A stretch of DNA of 64,000 nt from Branchipolynoe longqiensis (GCA_030323885.1 CM059193.1:53410749-53474748), one strand, 5' to 3'. Shown: positions 41,351 to 52,600, counted from the first letter of the stretch. The notes: generated by a model from the letters alone, not told the origin. Numbers and translations are program-made.

Positions 41351-41654
41351 AAAGGGACGTGTAACCCTACATGTATCTGTACTTATACACACCTCTCCCC
41401 CCACCCACACACAACACCCACAGATAAATGGGTGATCAGCAATACTGCATGAATAGTGGCATTCTTACAGCAATGGTATTTTATCACAGTTATAAAGGTG
41501 ATTCTACGAGAAATGCATGATTCTTCTAAAACTGGAAATGGAATCAATAAATAATGAATAGATTCACTAAAACAATAGTCAGATCCATTTATTATTTTCG
41601 ACAAATGGTTATGGACAAATTATTGCATCGCTTTATGCAGCAGATTGGCCGATT
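41351..41654. other. Spacer; CACACCCACA-rich short stretch
   Basis: 41385-41425 resembles the CA/CCCA minisatellite at 44286 (CACCTCTCCCCCCACCCACA). The rest is AT-rich with nothing recognised. Confidence 0.4.
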
Positions 41655-41960
41655 GGTTGTTGGAGTTTTACATCCTGGCAACATCTAAGGTCATATTGGT
41701 ATGGGCACCAACTTGGGACAGTGCACACTTATGGCAACTTTATAGTACTGTCCCACTAGGAGACCAGGCCATCAGCACCATGGCCTGATATCCCACTCAG
41801 CCACATTATCCTGACACTGAGCCAACCAGTTCTTGCCCTATCCTAACAATGCAGAGTGGCTGGCTAAGATAGTAGCAAGCGACAAGTATACATTTTTAAG
41901 TAGTTGTTTTGACTAGACTAGGGTTCGAACCCCTGTGTTCGAATCACGCGATCTACCAAA
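41655..41960 (-). repeat. SINE-S copy, near full length
   Basis: On the plus strand it starts TTGGTTGTTGGAGTTTTACA (reversed tail). It passes CTGGCAACATCTAAGGTC, CCACTAGGAGACCAGGCC, CACTGAGCCAACCAG, CCTATCCTAACAATGC and GGGTTCGAACCCC (B box, 41921-41933), and ends at the eroded tRNA-like head. Same order as 48160-48505. Confidence 0.75.
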
Positions 41961-42020
41961 TTATGCAACAGCTCTTTATGCATATATATATACATATATG
42001 TGTCTACCCATCGGATATAT

Positions 42021-42147
42021 ATTTTATTTGGCACTGACATCCGATGCACTCAGCGGTTGGATACATATATGTGTCTACCCATCGGATATATATATATATA
42101 TATGTATCCAACCGCTGAGTGCATCGGATGTCAGTGCCAAATAAAAT
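42021..42147. repeat. Perfect 47-bp inverted repeat with a 33-base spacer
   Basis: 42021-42067 (ATTTTATTTGGCACTGACAT and on) is the exact inverse of 42101-42147. The spacer is ACCCATCGGATATAT(AT)n-like. A copy of the GTCTACCCATCGGATATATA phrase also lies just left of the first arm (42001). The arms have no mismatch, so the structure is young, actively homogenised or an assembly product. Confidence 0.9.
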
Positions 42148-42469
42148 CGACATTCTGCTCGCTTGTGTAGATTCCATTGCCTTGCTCCAATGACGGTTTG
42201 ATGTAAATAGTATTCGAGACCTCGTTACCAACGTGGAGCAACGTTCACAGTTCCCAACAACAACCGGCCTGTGTTGCCTCCTGTAATCTCAGATCTGCCT
42301 TGTGAGTTATCTATTAATATTATTGTCATTTGACACAAACTTAACTATTCCAAAATTACATCAGACATGTTTGCTGTCAATCGATATAATTCTGACCATT
42401 TCAGAATGTCATGCCAATTGTAGGCATGTGAATGTGATTACCAAGACTGACAGAATAGATACCACTAGT

Positions 42470-42542
42470 TGTTCTCTGTGAATATGCCCCTGACTGCTGA
42501 CATGGCATGAAGCCATCAGCGAGCAATCAATCAATCAATACC
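42470..42542 (+). mobile_element. 3' end of a LINE related to the 21244 element
   Basis: GTGAATATGCCCCTGACTGC, then TGACATGGCATGAAGCCATC, ending in (CAAT)n. The reference 3' end reads GTGAATATGGCCTATGCTGC, CGACACGGCGTAAAGC and (CAAT)n. Order and tail match. It is a 5'-truncated copy with only about 70 bases left. Confidence 0.55.
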
Positions 42543-42935
42543 GTGTGGTCCCATTTCCAGATGCTACTGGAGAAATTGTGCGTAAGGTAATGAATGGCAG
42601 CATGCTGCTTGCTATTTGAAAGCCGGTGTCAAATACCAGAACTCCCCTGTCAGGTCTGACTCTCAGAATCATATTAATATGATTATTATAACATCTCTGA
42701 TCGACCGTTAATCCGTCTAAAAGTCAAACAGACGATGAACTGAAACAGTGCTTAAATCCAGGGGTCGTCCCTTGTTTATTGCCACCTGTACGAGAAGTGA
42801 CCCACCACTGCACCCATGCTTTGACTTAGCTTCTCGCAAAAGGTGTCCGCTGGCTGGGGGTGGCTTGGTCCGTTATAGAGTTCCCACACTAGACGGCTGC
42901 CACCTGTTGGTCCTTCAAGCATGACAAGGGTCAGT
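42543..42935. other. No gene recognised
   Basis: Spacer of mixed composition between the LINE tail and the 67-bp array. No motif. Confidence 0.4.
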
Positions 42936-43270
42936 AGAGAGAACTCCCACGAAGTGGGAGTGGAAAGCATACATCGAGGCTACTACAGCATGCTATATTA
43001 ACCGAGAGAACTACCACAAAGTGGGAATGGAAAGCATACATCGAGGCTACTACAACGTGCTATACTAACCGAGAGAACTACCACAAAGTGGGAGTGGAAA
43101 GCATACATCGAGGCTACTACAGCATGCTATATTAACCGAGAGAACTACCACAAAGTGGGAATGGAAAGCATACATCGAGGCTACTACAACGTGCTATACT
43201 AACCGAGAGAACTACCACGAAGTGGGAGTGGGGAGCATACATCGAGGCCACTACAACGTGCTATATTAAA
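42936..43270. repeat. 67-bp tandem repeat, 5 units
   Basis: The unit starts ACCGAGAGAACTACCACAAA and continues GTGGGAATGGAAAGCATACA, TCGAGGCTACTACA. It recurs at 67 bases (43001, 43068 and on). Units alternate between AACGTGCTATACT and AGCATGCTATATT, so the higher-order unit may be a 134-base dimer. Confidence 0.85.
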
Positions 43271-43333
43271 CGATATAACCTGCACGTACGCATGGTCGTC
43301 TGCTCTTGCCAAGTTGACCACGAATTTATTCAG

Positions 43334-43686
43334 CTTAAACCTGCATAGTCTAATGAAAGTATCACATTTCTGAAATCAAAACAAGTATCTAGATTTGAAT
43401 CTGCATATTTTAGTTACATACCAATGAACTTATTAAGCATTTCTTGCTGCATGCCAAGGAATTCTTGGTTAATTTAATATAAGCTCTTACTGCTGAAGCC
43501 TATCGTGTCAGAGTGTTGACGTGCTTACTGAAATTTATTTTGCAAGTCTTAACCTCAAATATCTCCAAATACAAAGTTATTTATTTAAAATAAGTCACTT
43601 CAAACTAAAATAAGATGAATTATTGCAATGTATTTGTAAAAAAAAAAAGGACAGCAACTCAAAACGAGCGGACTACGTGACTTTAA
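43334..43686 (-). repeat. MITE-M copy
   Basis: Left end CTTAAACCTGCATAGTCTAAT, with its first base uncertain. Right end GCGGACTACGTGACTTTAA. Contains TTATTAAGCATTTCTTGC and ATCGTGTCAGAGTGTTGACG in the expected order. About 353 bases. Confidence 0.65.
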
Positions 43687-44285
43687 AGGTCACAATGAAC
43701 AACGAATAGAAAAGGAACAACAACAAAAGCCGGTAGAACACGCACATGGTTGAATATAATACAAACCAGCACCCAGAGAACACTTACCTGCACATAGAAA
43801 ATCAACCAACATTAAACCCAATATACATATGTTATTTAGACATATTATGCGAGTATGAAGGCGCGGAAAGGAACTGTATTATTACGGCTATTATGGATAC
43901 TGCACATACTACTCTGGGTACCAAATATATAGGTACATAGTTATATAAGTAGAGCAGCATAAACCCAAAGTGTCTCATTTTTACTAAGCATCTGACATGG
44001 TGTATTGACCGAGCAAGATCGTTATAGATTCGGGGCAGATTCAATCAGCAGGTAGCTGAACCGCCCCTCCCCCAACTCCCCGCCCCCCCCCCCCCCCCAC
44101 ACACACACTTCCTAACCAATACTGCATCAAGAGAACAGCTCACTACTCAAGAGCAGCTATGTATCTGGAGGGGAGGGGAAGCGGACGGGAAGGGGAGGGG
44201 GAGGGGCCCTGCCCGACAGTGAGCGGGAGGCCCTACCAGACCACATGGACACAGCATCATCAGCCAGCCGTCTCCTGCACACCGG
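43687..44285. other. No gene recognised; C run near 44083-44098
   Basis: AT-rich then C-rich spacer leading into the CA minisatellite. The open frames here belong to the repeat beyond or show no motif. Confidence 0.4.
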
Positions 44286-45475
44286 CTTCTGCTCCCCACC
44301 CACACAACACTCACACAACACCCACTCACACACAACACCCACACACACATACCACACCTCTTGACCCACATACACAACACCAACACACCAACATGCCCAC
44401 CCATACCACACCTCTCCACCCACACACACAACACCCACCCATACCACACTTCTCCACCCACCCACCCACAACACCCACACACACATACCACACCTCTTGA
44501 CCCACATACACAACACCAACACACCAACATGCCCACCCATACCACACCTCTCCAGCCACACACACAACACCCACCCATACCACACTTCTCCACCCACCCA
44601 CCCACAACACCCACACACACATACCACATCTCGCCACCCACCCGCAACACCCACCCACACACATATACCACACCTCTCCACCCATCCACACAACACCCAC
44701 ACATACACACATATTACGCTCCATCCACCCCCACACACAGCACCCACACACATACCACACCTCTCCACTCACTCACACACAACACCCACCCACACATACC
44801 ACACCTCTCCACCCACCCACACACAACACCCACACACACCCTCACCACACTTCTCCACCCACCCACACACACCCATACCACACCTCTCCACCCACACACA
44901 ACACCCACCCACCCACAACACCCACCCAAACAGCCGTACCACACCTATCCACCCACCCACACACCCATAGCACACCTCTCCACTCACAGACACAACACCC
45001 ATCCATACACCACCTCTCCACCCACCCACACACAACACCCACACACAGATACCACATCACTCCATCCACCCACACACACAATACCCACACACCCACCCAT
45101 ACCACACCTCTCCACTCACACACACACAAAACCCACCCACAAATACCGCACCTCTCCACCCATCCACACACAACATCCAGCCACACACCCATACTAGACC
45201 TCCCCACCCACCCACCCACCCACAACACCCACACACACACCCATACCACGCCTCTCCACCCACACACAACACCCACCACACACCCATACCACACCTCTCC
45301 ACCCACACACCCACACACACACACCCACACACCCACCCATACCAGACCTATTCACCCACTTACACACACAACACGCACACACAACACCCACCCACACACC
45401 CATACCTCACCTCTCCACCCACTCACACACACAACACCCACACACACCCACACAACACACACATATAAAGGCCTG
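44286..45475. repeat. CA/CCCA minisatellite, left part
   Basis: Built of CACACAACACCCACCCA and CATACCACACCTCTCCACCC words. It stops at the FB element at 45479 and resumes at 47862-47930 with the same words (CCTCTCCACCCACCCACAGC), so the element split one array. All long frames through it are repeat translations. Confidence 0.95.
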
Positions 45476-45593
45476 TCTACACGTTTGACGGCGTGTGACG
45501 GCACACCGTGGCACAACACGGCACAACACGGAAACAACACGGCTCAAGCCAACATCCCATTTAGACTTTATGTCGACGCTTGACGGCGTTATA

Positions 45594-46291
45594 CCCCTGT
45601 CACACTACGACGTAATGAGCAAACGTGAGCCTAACCTGGTGATATTTCGTCATTACGTTGATGTACGTTGGATTACGTTATGATGACGTCATAATGACGT
45701 TAGACTGACGTCGACCTATGTCACATTACGTCGTGTTACGTTGAGTTACGTCGAGGTTTTGGACATGTTCAAAAATTTTGACGTAGCTCGAACGTAAGGG
45801 TTTACATTCACCGTATGTTCTGTTCACGTTCAGCGAACGGCAATGACATTAAGCAGACGTTAGGCAAACGTTCCTCACTACGTTCCACCACGTTCCACTC
45901 ATTGACCCACATTAAAGCCGGTGGAAACGTCCATGTGGCGTAATGGGAAAGTCAGTAGAACGTCAGGAGAACATCAGGAGAACGTCAGGAGAACGTCAGG
46001 AGAACGTCAGGAGAACGTGCATTCAACGTACGTTCAACATCTCATGACATAGCTAACGTCACGTAATGTTCTTCTGGCGATGGAATAACGTTCATAACGT
46101 TCCATGAGCGTCATTACGTTGACCTCTGTCGTTGAATGACGGTATCACTACGCTTTACCGACGTTACGCTCTCGTCCACTACGCTGCATCCACGTTCAAC
46201 TTGTGCCCAAATTTGCATACTACGCCGAGAAGTTCAACGTTCTTCACGTTCTCCCTATGTTGATGTCGTTACGTCCTAGTGTTACAGGGCC
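45594..46291 (-). mobile_element. FB4: foldback MITE, ACGTT/ACGTC lexicon
   Basis: Left end CCCCTGTCACACTACGACGT; right end inverted GGCCCTGTAACACTAGGACG. Flanked by ATA on both sides (45591-45593, 46292-46294). The interior is dense in ACGTT and ACGTC words, including about five copies of AACGTCAGGAG at 45958-46017. The core TTTTGGACATGTTCAAAA is at 45757-45774, about 171 bases from the left end. By the position of this core the element is reversed relative to the copy at 36104. Confidence 0.75.
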
Positions 46292-46535
46292 ATAAGACGG
46301 CGCAACACGGTGCAAGCGTTGACCAGAGTTGAACTTTCAAGGTCAGCGCTTCCACACATCGGCAGTTCAGGTCTGTCACGATGTCGAACATCCGGGAACT
46401 TTTTACGCTCTCACAACGCGCGTAGGGTGAAACAAATGCTACTGTCATAGAGACAACACTAAAACTACCCTATCTATCATAGTAATTTGTGCTTTTTGGT
46501 GCTTTGAACGCAAATTTCTCTTATTTCTATTATAA

Positions 46536-47229
46536 TACCCCAGTCACTCGAGAGACAGCATTAGCCACCAACCTCCTTATGCTCAAAACGATGCCAAACT
46601 CCCAGTGTCCCATTCGATACATTGATTCAATTACGTGGTCGGCCCCAGGGCGGCCCCAGGGCGGCGCCGGCCGACACCGGGCTGTTGCCGCATCAGCGCC
46701 GGGGTGGCGCCGTATCAGGGCCGGGGCGGCACCAGGGCAGCATCAGGGCGGTGCCAGGGTGGCACCAGGGTGGCACTAGGGCAGCGCCAGGGTGGTGCCA
46801 GAGCGGCACCAGGGCAGCACCAGGGCAGCACCAGGGCGGCGCCATAGTGCCTACCACCCGGTGAGCGCGGCATTGCATATTTTGGCGCCGCTAGGTCGGC
46901 GCCAGATCAGCGCCAACTCGCCAACCCCTAGGTTGTCGACCTGGTGGCGGCAGGGCGGCACCAGGGCGGCTCCAGGGCAGCACCAGGGCGGCGCCAGGGC
47001 GGCACCAGTTCGCCAACCACTGTTTAATGGCGGCACCCGAACAGGACGCAAGGAGGTTGCACATGCAGCAGCAGCAACCTCCTTGTGTCCAAAATTTCCG
47101 AAATGGACGCTGGGAGGTTGGCGTCTTCGCGGCGACAGCACTCAATGAGGGCGTAAGGAGGGCGCAAGGAGGATGTTTTGACGTCGCGAATCAATCGGAA
47201 GCGAACGCAGGCCTCGTGTGACTGGGGTA
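46536..47229. mobile_element. FB5: foldback MITE, GGCGGCACCAGG lexicon
   Basis: Ends TACCCCAGTCACTCGAGAG and, inverted, TACCCCAGTCACACGAGGC, flanked by TAA on both sides (46533-46535, 47230-47232). The middle is built of GGCGGCACCAGGGC and GGTGGCACCAGG words. A hairpin AAGGAGGTTGC...GCAACCTCCTT lies near 47048-47085. Open frames here (Gly/Ala/Arg repeats) come from the word repeats. Confidence 0.8.
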
Positions 47230-47861
47230 TAAATAGTTCATATCTTTCTCTACAATTTCACATTCAGCTTTTTTTTATCAGCCAATTGGAAGTTCTTGAA
47301 TTTATTTTTCGAAAATATGTTTTGAGGCCATGATCCGGTACGGCTACCACTGGCACTGACACTCAGAATATCCCAACTTTCACTATTATCTCTACTTTTT
47401 AATCCTTTAGGGAAAATTGCTCTTAGGTTAAATTAAACACTTCAGATCTTCCTCTTCAATCACGCATTAAGCTCTTTTTAATCGACCCAATGAAAGCTTT
47501 TTAATTTATTTTGCAAAAATAAATGCTCCGCATAGACATAGAGCATTGAGTTTGACGATACGCACAGTTCAAAACGTCGATTTTATTCTAAATTAATAGA
47601 AGAAACAAACTGCTTGGCACGCAAATAAATATGGTTCTGTATTTCTTTTAATTTTGAATAAAATTGAGGTTTTGCACTGAGCGTATCGACAACCTCAATG
47701 ATGACAGCCTGGAAAAGATGTCGACGTTAGCGACCGTGTGGGTCAAAGCCTTCAGACTTTGACGGCGACGTTCCACTTGTAGCACTCCCCCAGCGTTATG
47801 CGCCATCACACGGCGCTAACCGGCGTAAAGTTGCCGGCATCACACCGTCAAAACAGGGCCT

Positions 47862-48159
47862 TTACCTCTCCACCCACCCACAGCACTCACACACACCCAT
47901 ATCACAACTTTCCACCCAACCACCCCCACATCATCGCGCTGTTTCCGTCTGATCATCAGAGTTCAGCCACCCTGCGCCTCGTCAGCAGTACGGGAATGGG
48001 TGACCACCTGGGAATATGAGCTCTACTCAATGCCTTGAAATAGCACAACAAAACAAATGTTAAAAAATCGATCGTCTCCAAGCACCGTATGTTGCCCGGC
48101 GAAGTGTCGGGGCAATGTTACTGTGCTGGATGTTGCAAGTCTATCGGTACCCGTCCTCA
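47862..48159. other. Right part of the CA minisatellite, then spacer
   Basis: 47862-47930 continues the array of 44286-45475 (CCTCTCCACCCACCCACAGC, CACACACCCATATCACAAC). After it no feature is recognised. Confidence 0.7.
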
Positions 48160-48505
48160 CATGATGGTTGCTTGTTGGAGTTATGCAACCTGGCAACATC
48201 TAAGGTCCTATCAGGACGGGTACCGACTTGTGACAGTGCGCATTCTTGGTGACTGTATAGTGCTGCCCTACTGGGAGACCAGGCAACTGGCACTATGACC
48301 TGAGATCCCGCTCAGTCACATTATCCTGACACTGAGCCAACTAGTCCTTGCCCTATCCTAATAATGCCGAGCACCTGGCTAGGAAGTGACAAGTATCCAT
48401 TTTGTAAGTCATTGGTTTGACTCGACTAGGGTTCGAACCCATGGGTTCAAATCCCACGATCTACCAAAACGGGAGACGGATGCTCATCTCATTCGGCCAT
48501 CGCGT
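48160..48505 (-). repeat. SINE-S reference copy, about 345 bp
   Basis: Minus-strand order: tRNA-like head with A box GATGGCCGAATGAGATGAGC and B box GGGTTCGAACCC (48430-48441); TAGCCAGGTGCTCGGCATTA; GTGTCAGGATAATGTGACTG; CCTGGTCTCCCAGTAGGGCA; CCTTAGATGTTGCCAGGTTG at the tail. A short plus-strand tail piece (CATCCTGATATGAACTCAGA) follows at 48512-48540. Confidence 0.8.
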
Positions 48506-48699
48506 CTGGTCATCCTGATATGAACTCAGATGTTACTAGCCTGTCAAACCCCACTCACTCCCTCCAGTGTATGAACCAAGACGTGCGTTCCTCGTTTCCG
48601 AATTTACTAAAACCTTGTCCGCCTTCCCCAGCCGAGTACTTCCCGGCAATAGTTAAGGGGGCGGCAACTTTGCTTATTCAAAGGCATTATGAACAAATA

Positions 48700-48773
48700 T
48701 GACTCGTTACAAATCTACATAATTGTTTTGGTTTTTAAAAATGTGATGTTTTCATCGGACTATGTAGCTTTAA
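48700..48773 (+). repeat. MITE-M right-end fragment
   Basis: AAATCTACATAATTGTTTTGG, its last base aside, then TTTTCATCGGACTATGTAGC and TTTAA. Only the last 75 bases remain. Confidence 0.6.
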
Positions 48774-49020
48774 AAGGCCGCAATCAATGCACTGACTGAC
48801 TTGAATGCTGCCATCAGACATAATACACACAATAGACCTTTCCTATGGATGGCACCCAGTGAACTTGCTACCCACTACATTGATTCTACCCCGTCACCAG
48901 AGAGGGTGCACTGATGGTAGAAACCATTTATAACACCTTTCCCCGCCCCCTAAGCCTGCTGCACTGTACAAATTAGCGGGTAACGTGGGTAATTCTCGGC
49001 ACCGCAACGACTCGTTCGAA
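48774..49020. other. Spacer, nothing recognised
   Basis: Mixed-composition spacer before the 20-bp array. No motif on either strand. Confidence 0.4.
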
Positions 49021-49500
49021 CCTACACATCTGACATATCTACTACACATCTGACATACCTACCACACATCTGACATACCTACCACACATCTGACATACCT
49101 ACTACACATATGACATACCTACCACACATCTGACATACTACACATCTGACATACCTACCACACATCTGACATACCTACCACACATCTGACATACCTCCCA
49201 CACATCTGACATACCTACCACACATCTGACATACCTACCACACAGCTGACATACCTACCACACATCTGACATACCTACTACACATATGACATACCTACCA
49301 CACATCTGACATACCTACCACACATCTGACATACCTACCACACATCTGACATACCTACCACATATCTGACATACATATTACACATCTGACATATACTGCA
49401 CATCTGACATACATACCACACATCTGACATACATACTACACATCTGGCATATCTACTACACATCTGACATACCTACCACACATCTGACATACCTACTACA
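49021..49500. repeat. 20-bp tandem repeat, about 24 units
   Basis: The unit is ACATCTGACATACCTACCAC with CTACTAC and ATATGAC variants and a few 15-16 base truncated units. Regular in the middle, frayed at 49370-49450. Confidence 0.95.
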
Positions 49501-49769
49501 ACCGCCACCTATCGTTAACCCTGCTTCCATACGGGCATTGAACTCAAGACTCTCCATTTTGTTGCCACTTAGCGCGGATTTTCTCCTCCATCCCCTCTGA
49601 CGTCACATCCGCATCTGGGTTCAAACTGACACACTTCACACCTGGACATGAACCCACGAGGTTGGGCCAACTACCTTTTTGTCCGCCACCATCCCCACAA
49701 CTTACTGAAAGACTGTTTTATTGATAGAGATGAGTGTTTGGCTTTTATCGATCTACCTGCCTTGCCTGT

Positions 49770-50335
49770 TACGATACTGAATAAAAGTACTAGGTAAGTA
49801 GAAATGATCTATAAGATTGTCCACAAAGCATTCAGCACCATAAACTGCTAAGCACAACATTGGTAATTGTCATTGCAAGCAAAGGTAAAGCTGTTGGTAG
49901 AGATAATCTATAAAGCGCCACAAAGTATTCTGCACTGTGAACTGTTGCACATATTAGTTCTTGTCATTGCATGCAAGAGAACAAGTTTAGCACGGAAATC
50001 ATCTATAAAACGCATTTTCATTGAGCAGTATGTAGAGTTCACTGCTGCACCTAAGATCAGTTCTCGTTACTTCGCATAGAATGCAAGGTCATGAGAGAAA
50101 TCATGTATATACCTTTTTCACATAGCATTATGCACAGTACACTGGTACACCCAATAGCAGTTATCATTACTTCAGACGGAGGGCAAACTGGTGTTAGACA
50201 TCATATATAAGACCTTTAACACAGAGCGTTCTGCACATCCAACTGCTAACCACGACATATGTTCTCGTTATTGCAATCAGAGAGCATGTTGGTTGTTGAA
50301 ATCCTCTATGTGACACTTTCCTAAGAGCATGTTCG
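49770..50335. repeat. Old tandem repeat, unit about 100 bp, about 5.5 units, strongly diverged
   Basis: Each unit runs GAAATGATCTATAA, CAAAGCATTCTGCAC, GTGAACTGCTGCACA, GTTCTCGTTATTGCA, GAGAGCAAGTTG, with many substitutions. Starts fall near 49797, 49898, 49993, 50096, 50196 and 50297. Confidence 0.65.
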
Positions 50336-50890
50336 TAGTGAGCTGCAGGTTGGTGGATTACCCCCCCCCCCCCCCAGGCCCCCTCACCTCCCGATTGGGA
50401 GTTTCTGTTGGGGATTGTAGAAATGGGAAATAAGGGATACAACAGGTTGTTCTAGTTAAAATCAAAACAAAACACACACAAAGCACCACAAAGCACCAGG
50501 AGATGACGCGCGGCTGTGGTCGGGAAGCCACTCCATACAGCCTGATCGATACGTGTATGAGAATAACCACGGCGCAGGCTGAACCATCTGCGCCATTTCC
50601 GCTGTTGTAGATACTTAACCCCGTGCGTTGGGAGTGTGGTGTGCACCGTGGTCATATAAACAAAATGTAGGGGTAGCATCGAAAATGAGGCTCATATGTG
50701 TATGCTATACACATCATGCTGTACCTTTCAGCTTACTATATATATATAGATGAAAACATATCGTATACGGTTTCTAGCTAGCATATATATATAGATATAT
50801 ATATATATATATATGGCTATGCTTGCGGCATTTAGATGCGTTTGCTTGCAAGCAAATAAAATCACAGGCTTTAATAGTGATAACGATTTG
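50336..50890. other. No gene recognised; C run and TA run
   Basis: A run of 15 C at 50360-50374 and TA repeats at about 50737-50812. No coding motif. Confidence 0.45.
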
Positions 50891-51113
50891 AGATGAAAAC
50901 ATGATATATATCGTGATTATTCTGAAAATGAAGTTTTATTTCGAATACTACAAAGGGTTTTATGAATGCATACCTATTTAATGTAATGTAATATACAGCT
51001 TAATGATTATATGTTTTATTTATGACTACCCTGGCGTTAAAATGCGATATATCCCACCATATATGACGTAATGAAGTGTTATCTAATGGTACCTAGGTAT
51101 TGTATATAACAAA
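50891..51113. repeat. Left end of the AT-rich hairpin satellite
   Basis: Units such as GAAAATGAAGTTTTATTTCG and CGTAATGAAGTGTTATCTAA followed by TACCTAGGTATTGTATAT. The same unit type resumes at 58990 on the far side of the two YR elements. Confidence 0.6.
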
Positions 51114-51335
51114 ATATATGTGCTCTATATCCATTATGGGAATATAAACAAGGACACTACCTATCTTCAGTTCCCTATGTATTAGTATAGCACTGTATCC
51201 TATCTAACTGACCCTGTGTAGTATGACATGGGCCACACTGGCGCCACCTGTGACAGACTCTAGGCACTGTATGCCAGCTGTGTCTGGCCGTTAATGCCTA
51301 TAGGCCCGTCAGGTCAGTCAAATTTTAACTGACCC
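51114..51335 (+). repeat. N1 terminal repeat A1
   Basis: Pairs with A2 at 53412-53631. Both contain CAGTTCCCTA, AGTATAGCACTGTATCCTAT, GGGCCACACTGGCGCCACCT and CCTATAGGCCCGTC. The differences are a few percent. Confidence 0.85.
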
Positions 51336-51351
51336 TGATGCCGAGTATATT

Positions 51352-52600
51352 TTGAAAGGCCTCTGTTTCGGTTTCATGGTGATAAACTGGGACTGCGACG
51401 CATGCTATGATTGCCGTCAAGGTTCTAGGGGAGACCGGGACGGCAGAGAGGTCATGCCTGCCAAACTCAGAAAGGAGATCGAGGCAAGGGCTTTGCCCAG
51501 GGTGTCAGACCAACCGCTATGCATGCACAGGATCTTCTGCATCCCCAAGGATGGAGGGGGTGTTAGGGGCAACGTGGATTGCAGCCAGCCAGAGGGTGAG
51601 TCAATCAACAACTACACGGATGATGTGATGGTCAAATTCTCCTACAATAGTGTGGACGATGTGGCTGCCCTTATGCAAGTGGGGGACAATCACGTGAGCG
51701 TGGACATCCGCGATGCTTACCGAGCTGTGAGCATCCACCCGTGGGACCGTGACCGCCAGGCCATATTCTGGGACTTTGGGAATGACCCAGTTTTTCTACG
51801 TGATAACAGGCTATGTATGGGGCTGGCCTCCAGCCCATATGTTTTCAGCAAGCTGTCTGATTTTATTGTCCGTTGTGCTGTGCGGGAGGGCGTGGGGGAG
51901 GTGGTGAATTACCTCAATGACTTCTGTATCATATCCCGTGCCTTCAGCTTGGGCTGCACAACCCAGGCCGCCCTCATTGGGATCCTCTGGAGATTTGGTT
52001 TCTATATCAGCTTCCCAAAGGTCACTTCCCCTTCCACCAAAACAAGGTTCCTGGGTATCAACATCGACACCATAGCCCTGGAGATGTCCCTACCTGAGGA
52101 CAAGTTGGCCAAGATGACCATGCCACTTCTGGCTCTGGAGGGCCGGAAGAAGACCCAGAGGATCCAGCTGGAGCGAATGGCTGGCTTGCTGGCTTGCTGG
52201 CGCACTGTGCGAAGGTGGTCCGGGGAGGCCGCACGTTCTGCAGACGCATTTATGACACAATCAACACGGTGCCGAAACCACACTTCAAGGTCCGCCTCTC
52301 GGGGGGTTTCCAGGAGGATAGACGATGGTGGCTGGATTTCGTTAGAGGGTTCAATGGGAAGGCAAAAATAATCGTCCGCCATACTCCCATATGTCTCGAC
52401 CCTCAGTGACGCCACCGGAGAGGGGTTCGGGACCATCCATGCCGGTGATTGGAGGATTGGAGCCTTCGGGGAAGGACCAGACACAACGATCAGGGCGGAG
52501 GTGGGCCACCACCAAGCTGCGCCCTATGAGACTTGGAGGGGAGCCCACATAAATGTGCTGGAGATGTGGGCAGCCTTCTGGCCATTCAGCACCAGTACTA
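51352..52600 (+). pseudogene. N1 reverse transcriptase / RNase H, inactive
   Basis: The open frame from 51352 carries RT blocks RIFCIPKDGGG, VDIRDAYRAVSIHP (catalytic Asp), CMGLASSPYVFSKL and VNYLNDFCII. The active-site YLDD of the sister element N2 is YLND here, so one metal-binding Asp is lost. After LERMAGLLA at about 52190 the frame shifts. The other frame continues AHCAKVVRGGRTF, RRWWLDFVRGFNGKAK to a stop at 52409. A third stretch has RNase H start blocks (DATGEGFGTIHAG, GAHINVLEMWAAF). At about 52590 RNase H is cut and joined to the recombinase by a deletion. No start codon is defined because the N-terminal part is absent. Confidence 0.85.

Larger units (their letters stand above)
45479..47861. 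mobile_element. FB-type element hosting two further FB elements
   Basis: Left end AGGCCTGTCTACACGTTTGA; right end inverted AGGCCCTGTTTTGACGGTGT. Flanks TAA (45476-45478) and TTA (47862-47864). The outer arms carry GACGGCGTGTGACGGC and CACGGCACAACACGG words (left) and ACACGGCGCTAACCGGCG (right). The element is interrupted by FB4 (45594-46291) and FB5 (46536-47229). The rest (46292-46535, 47230-47780) is unrecognised AT-rich sequence. Confidence 0.6.

Noticed and set aside
44147..45336. Several 90-280-codon frames on both strands, Cys/Val/Gly-rich or His/Thr/Pro-rich
   Set aside because: All lie in the CA/CCCA minisatellite and read the same short words in different frames.
46489..47221. Gly/Ala/Arg-rich frames on both strands, collagen-like in look
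   Set aside because: They come from GGCGGCACCAGG words of the foldback element FB5. Both strands are open in several frames.
49021..49500. Another CRISPR-like regular array
   Set aside because: 20-bp units are contiguous without spacers.
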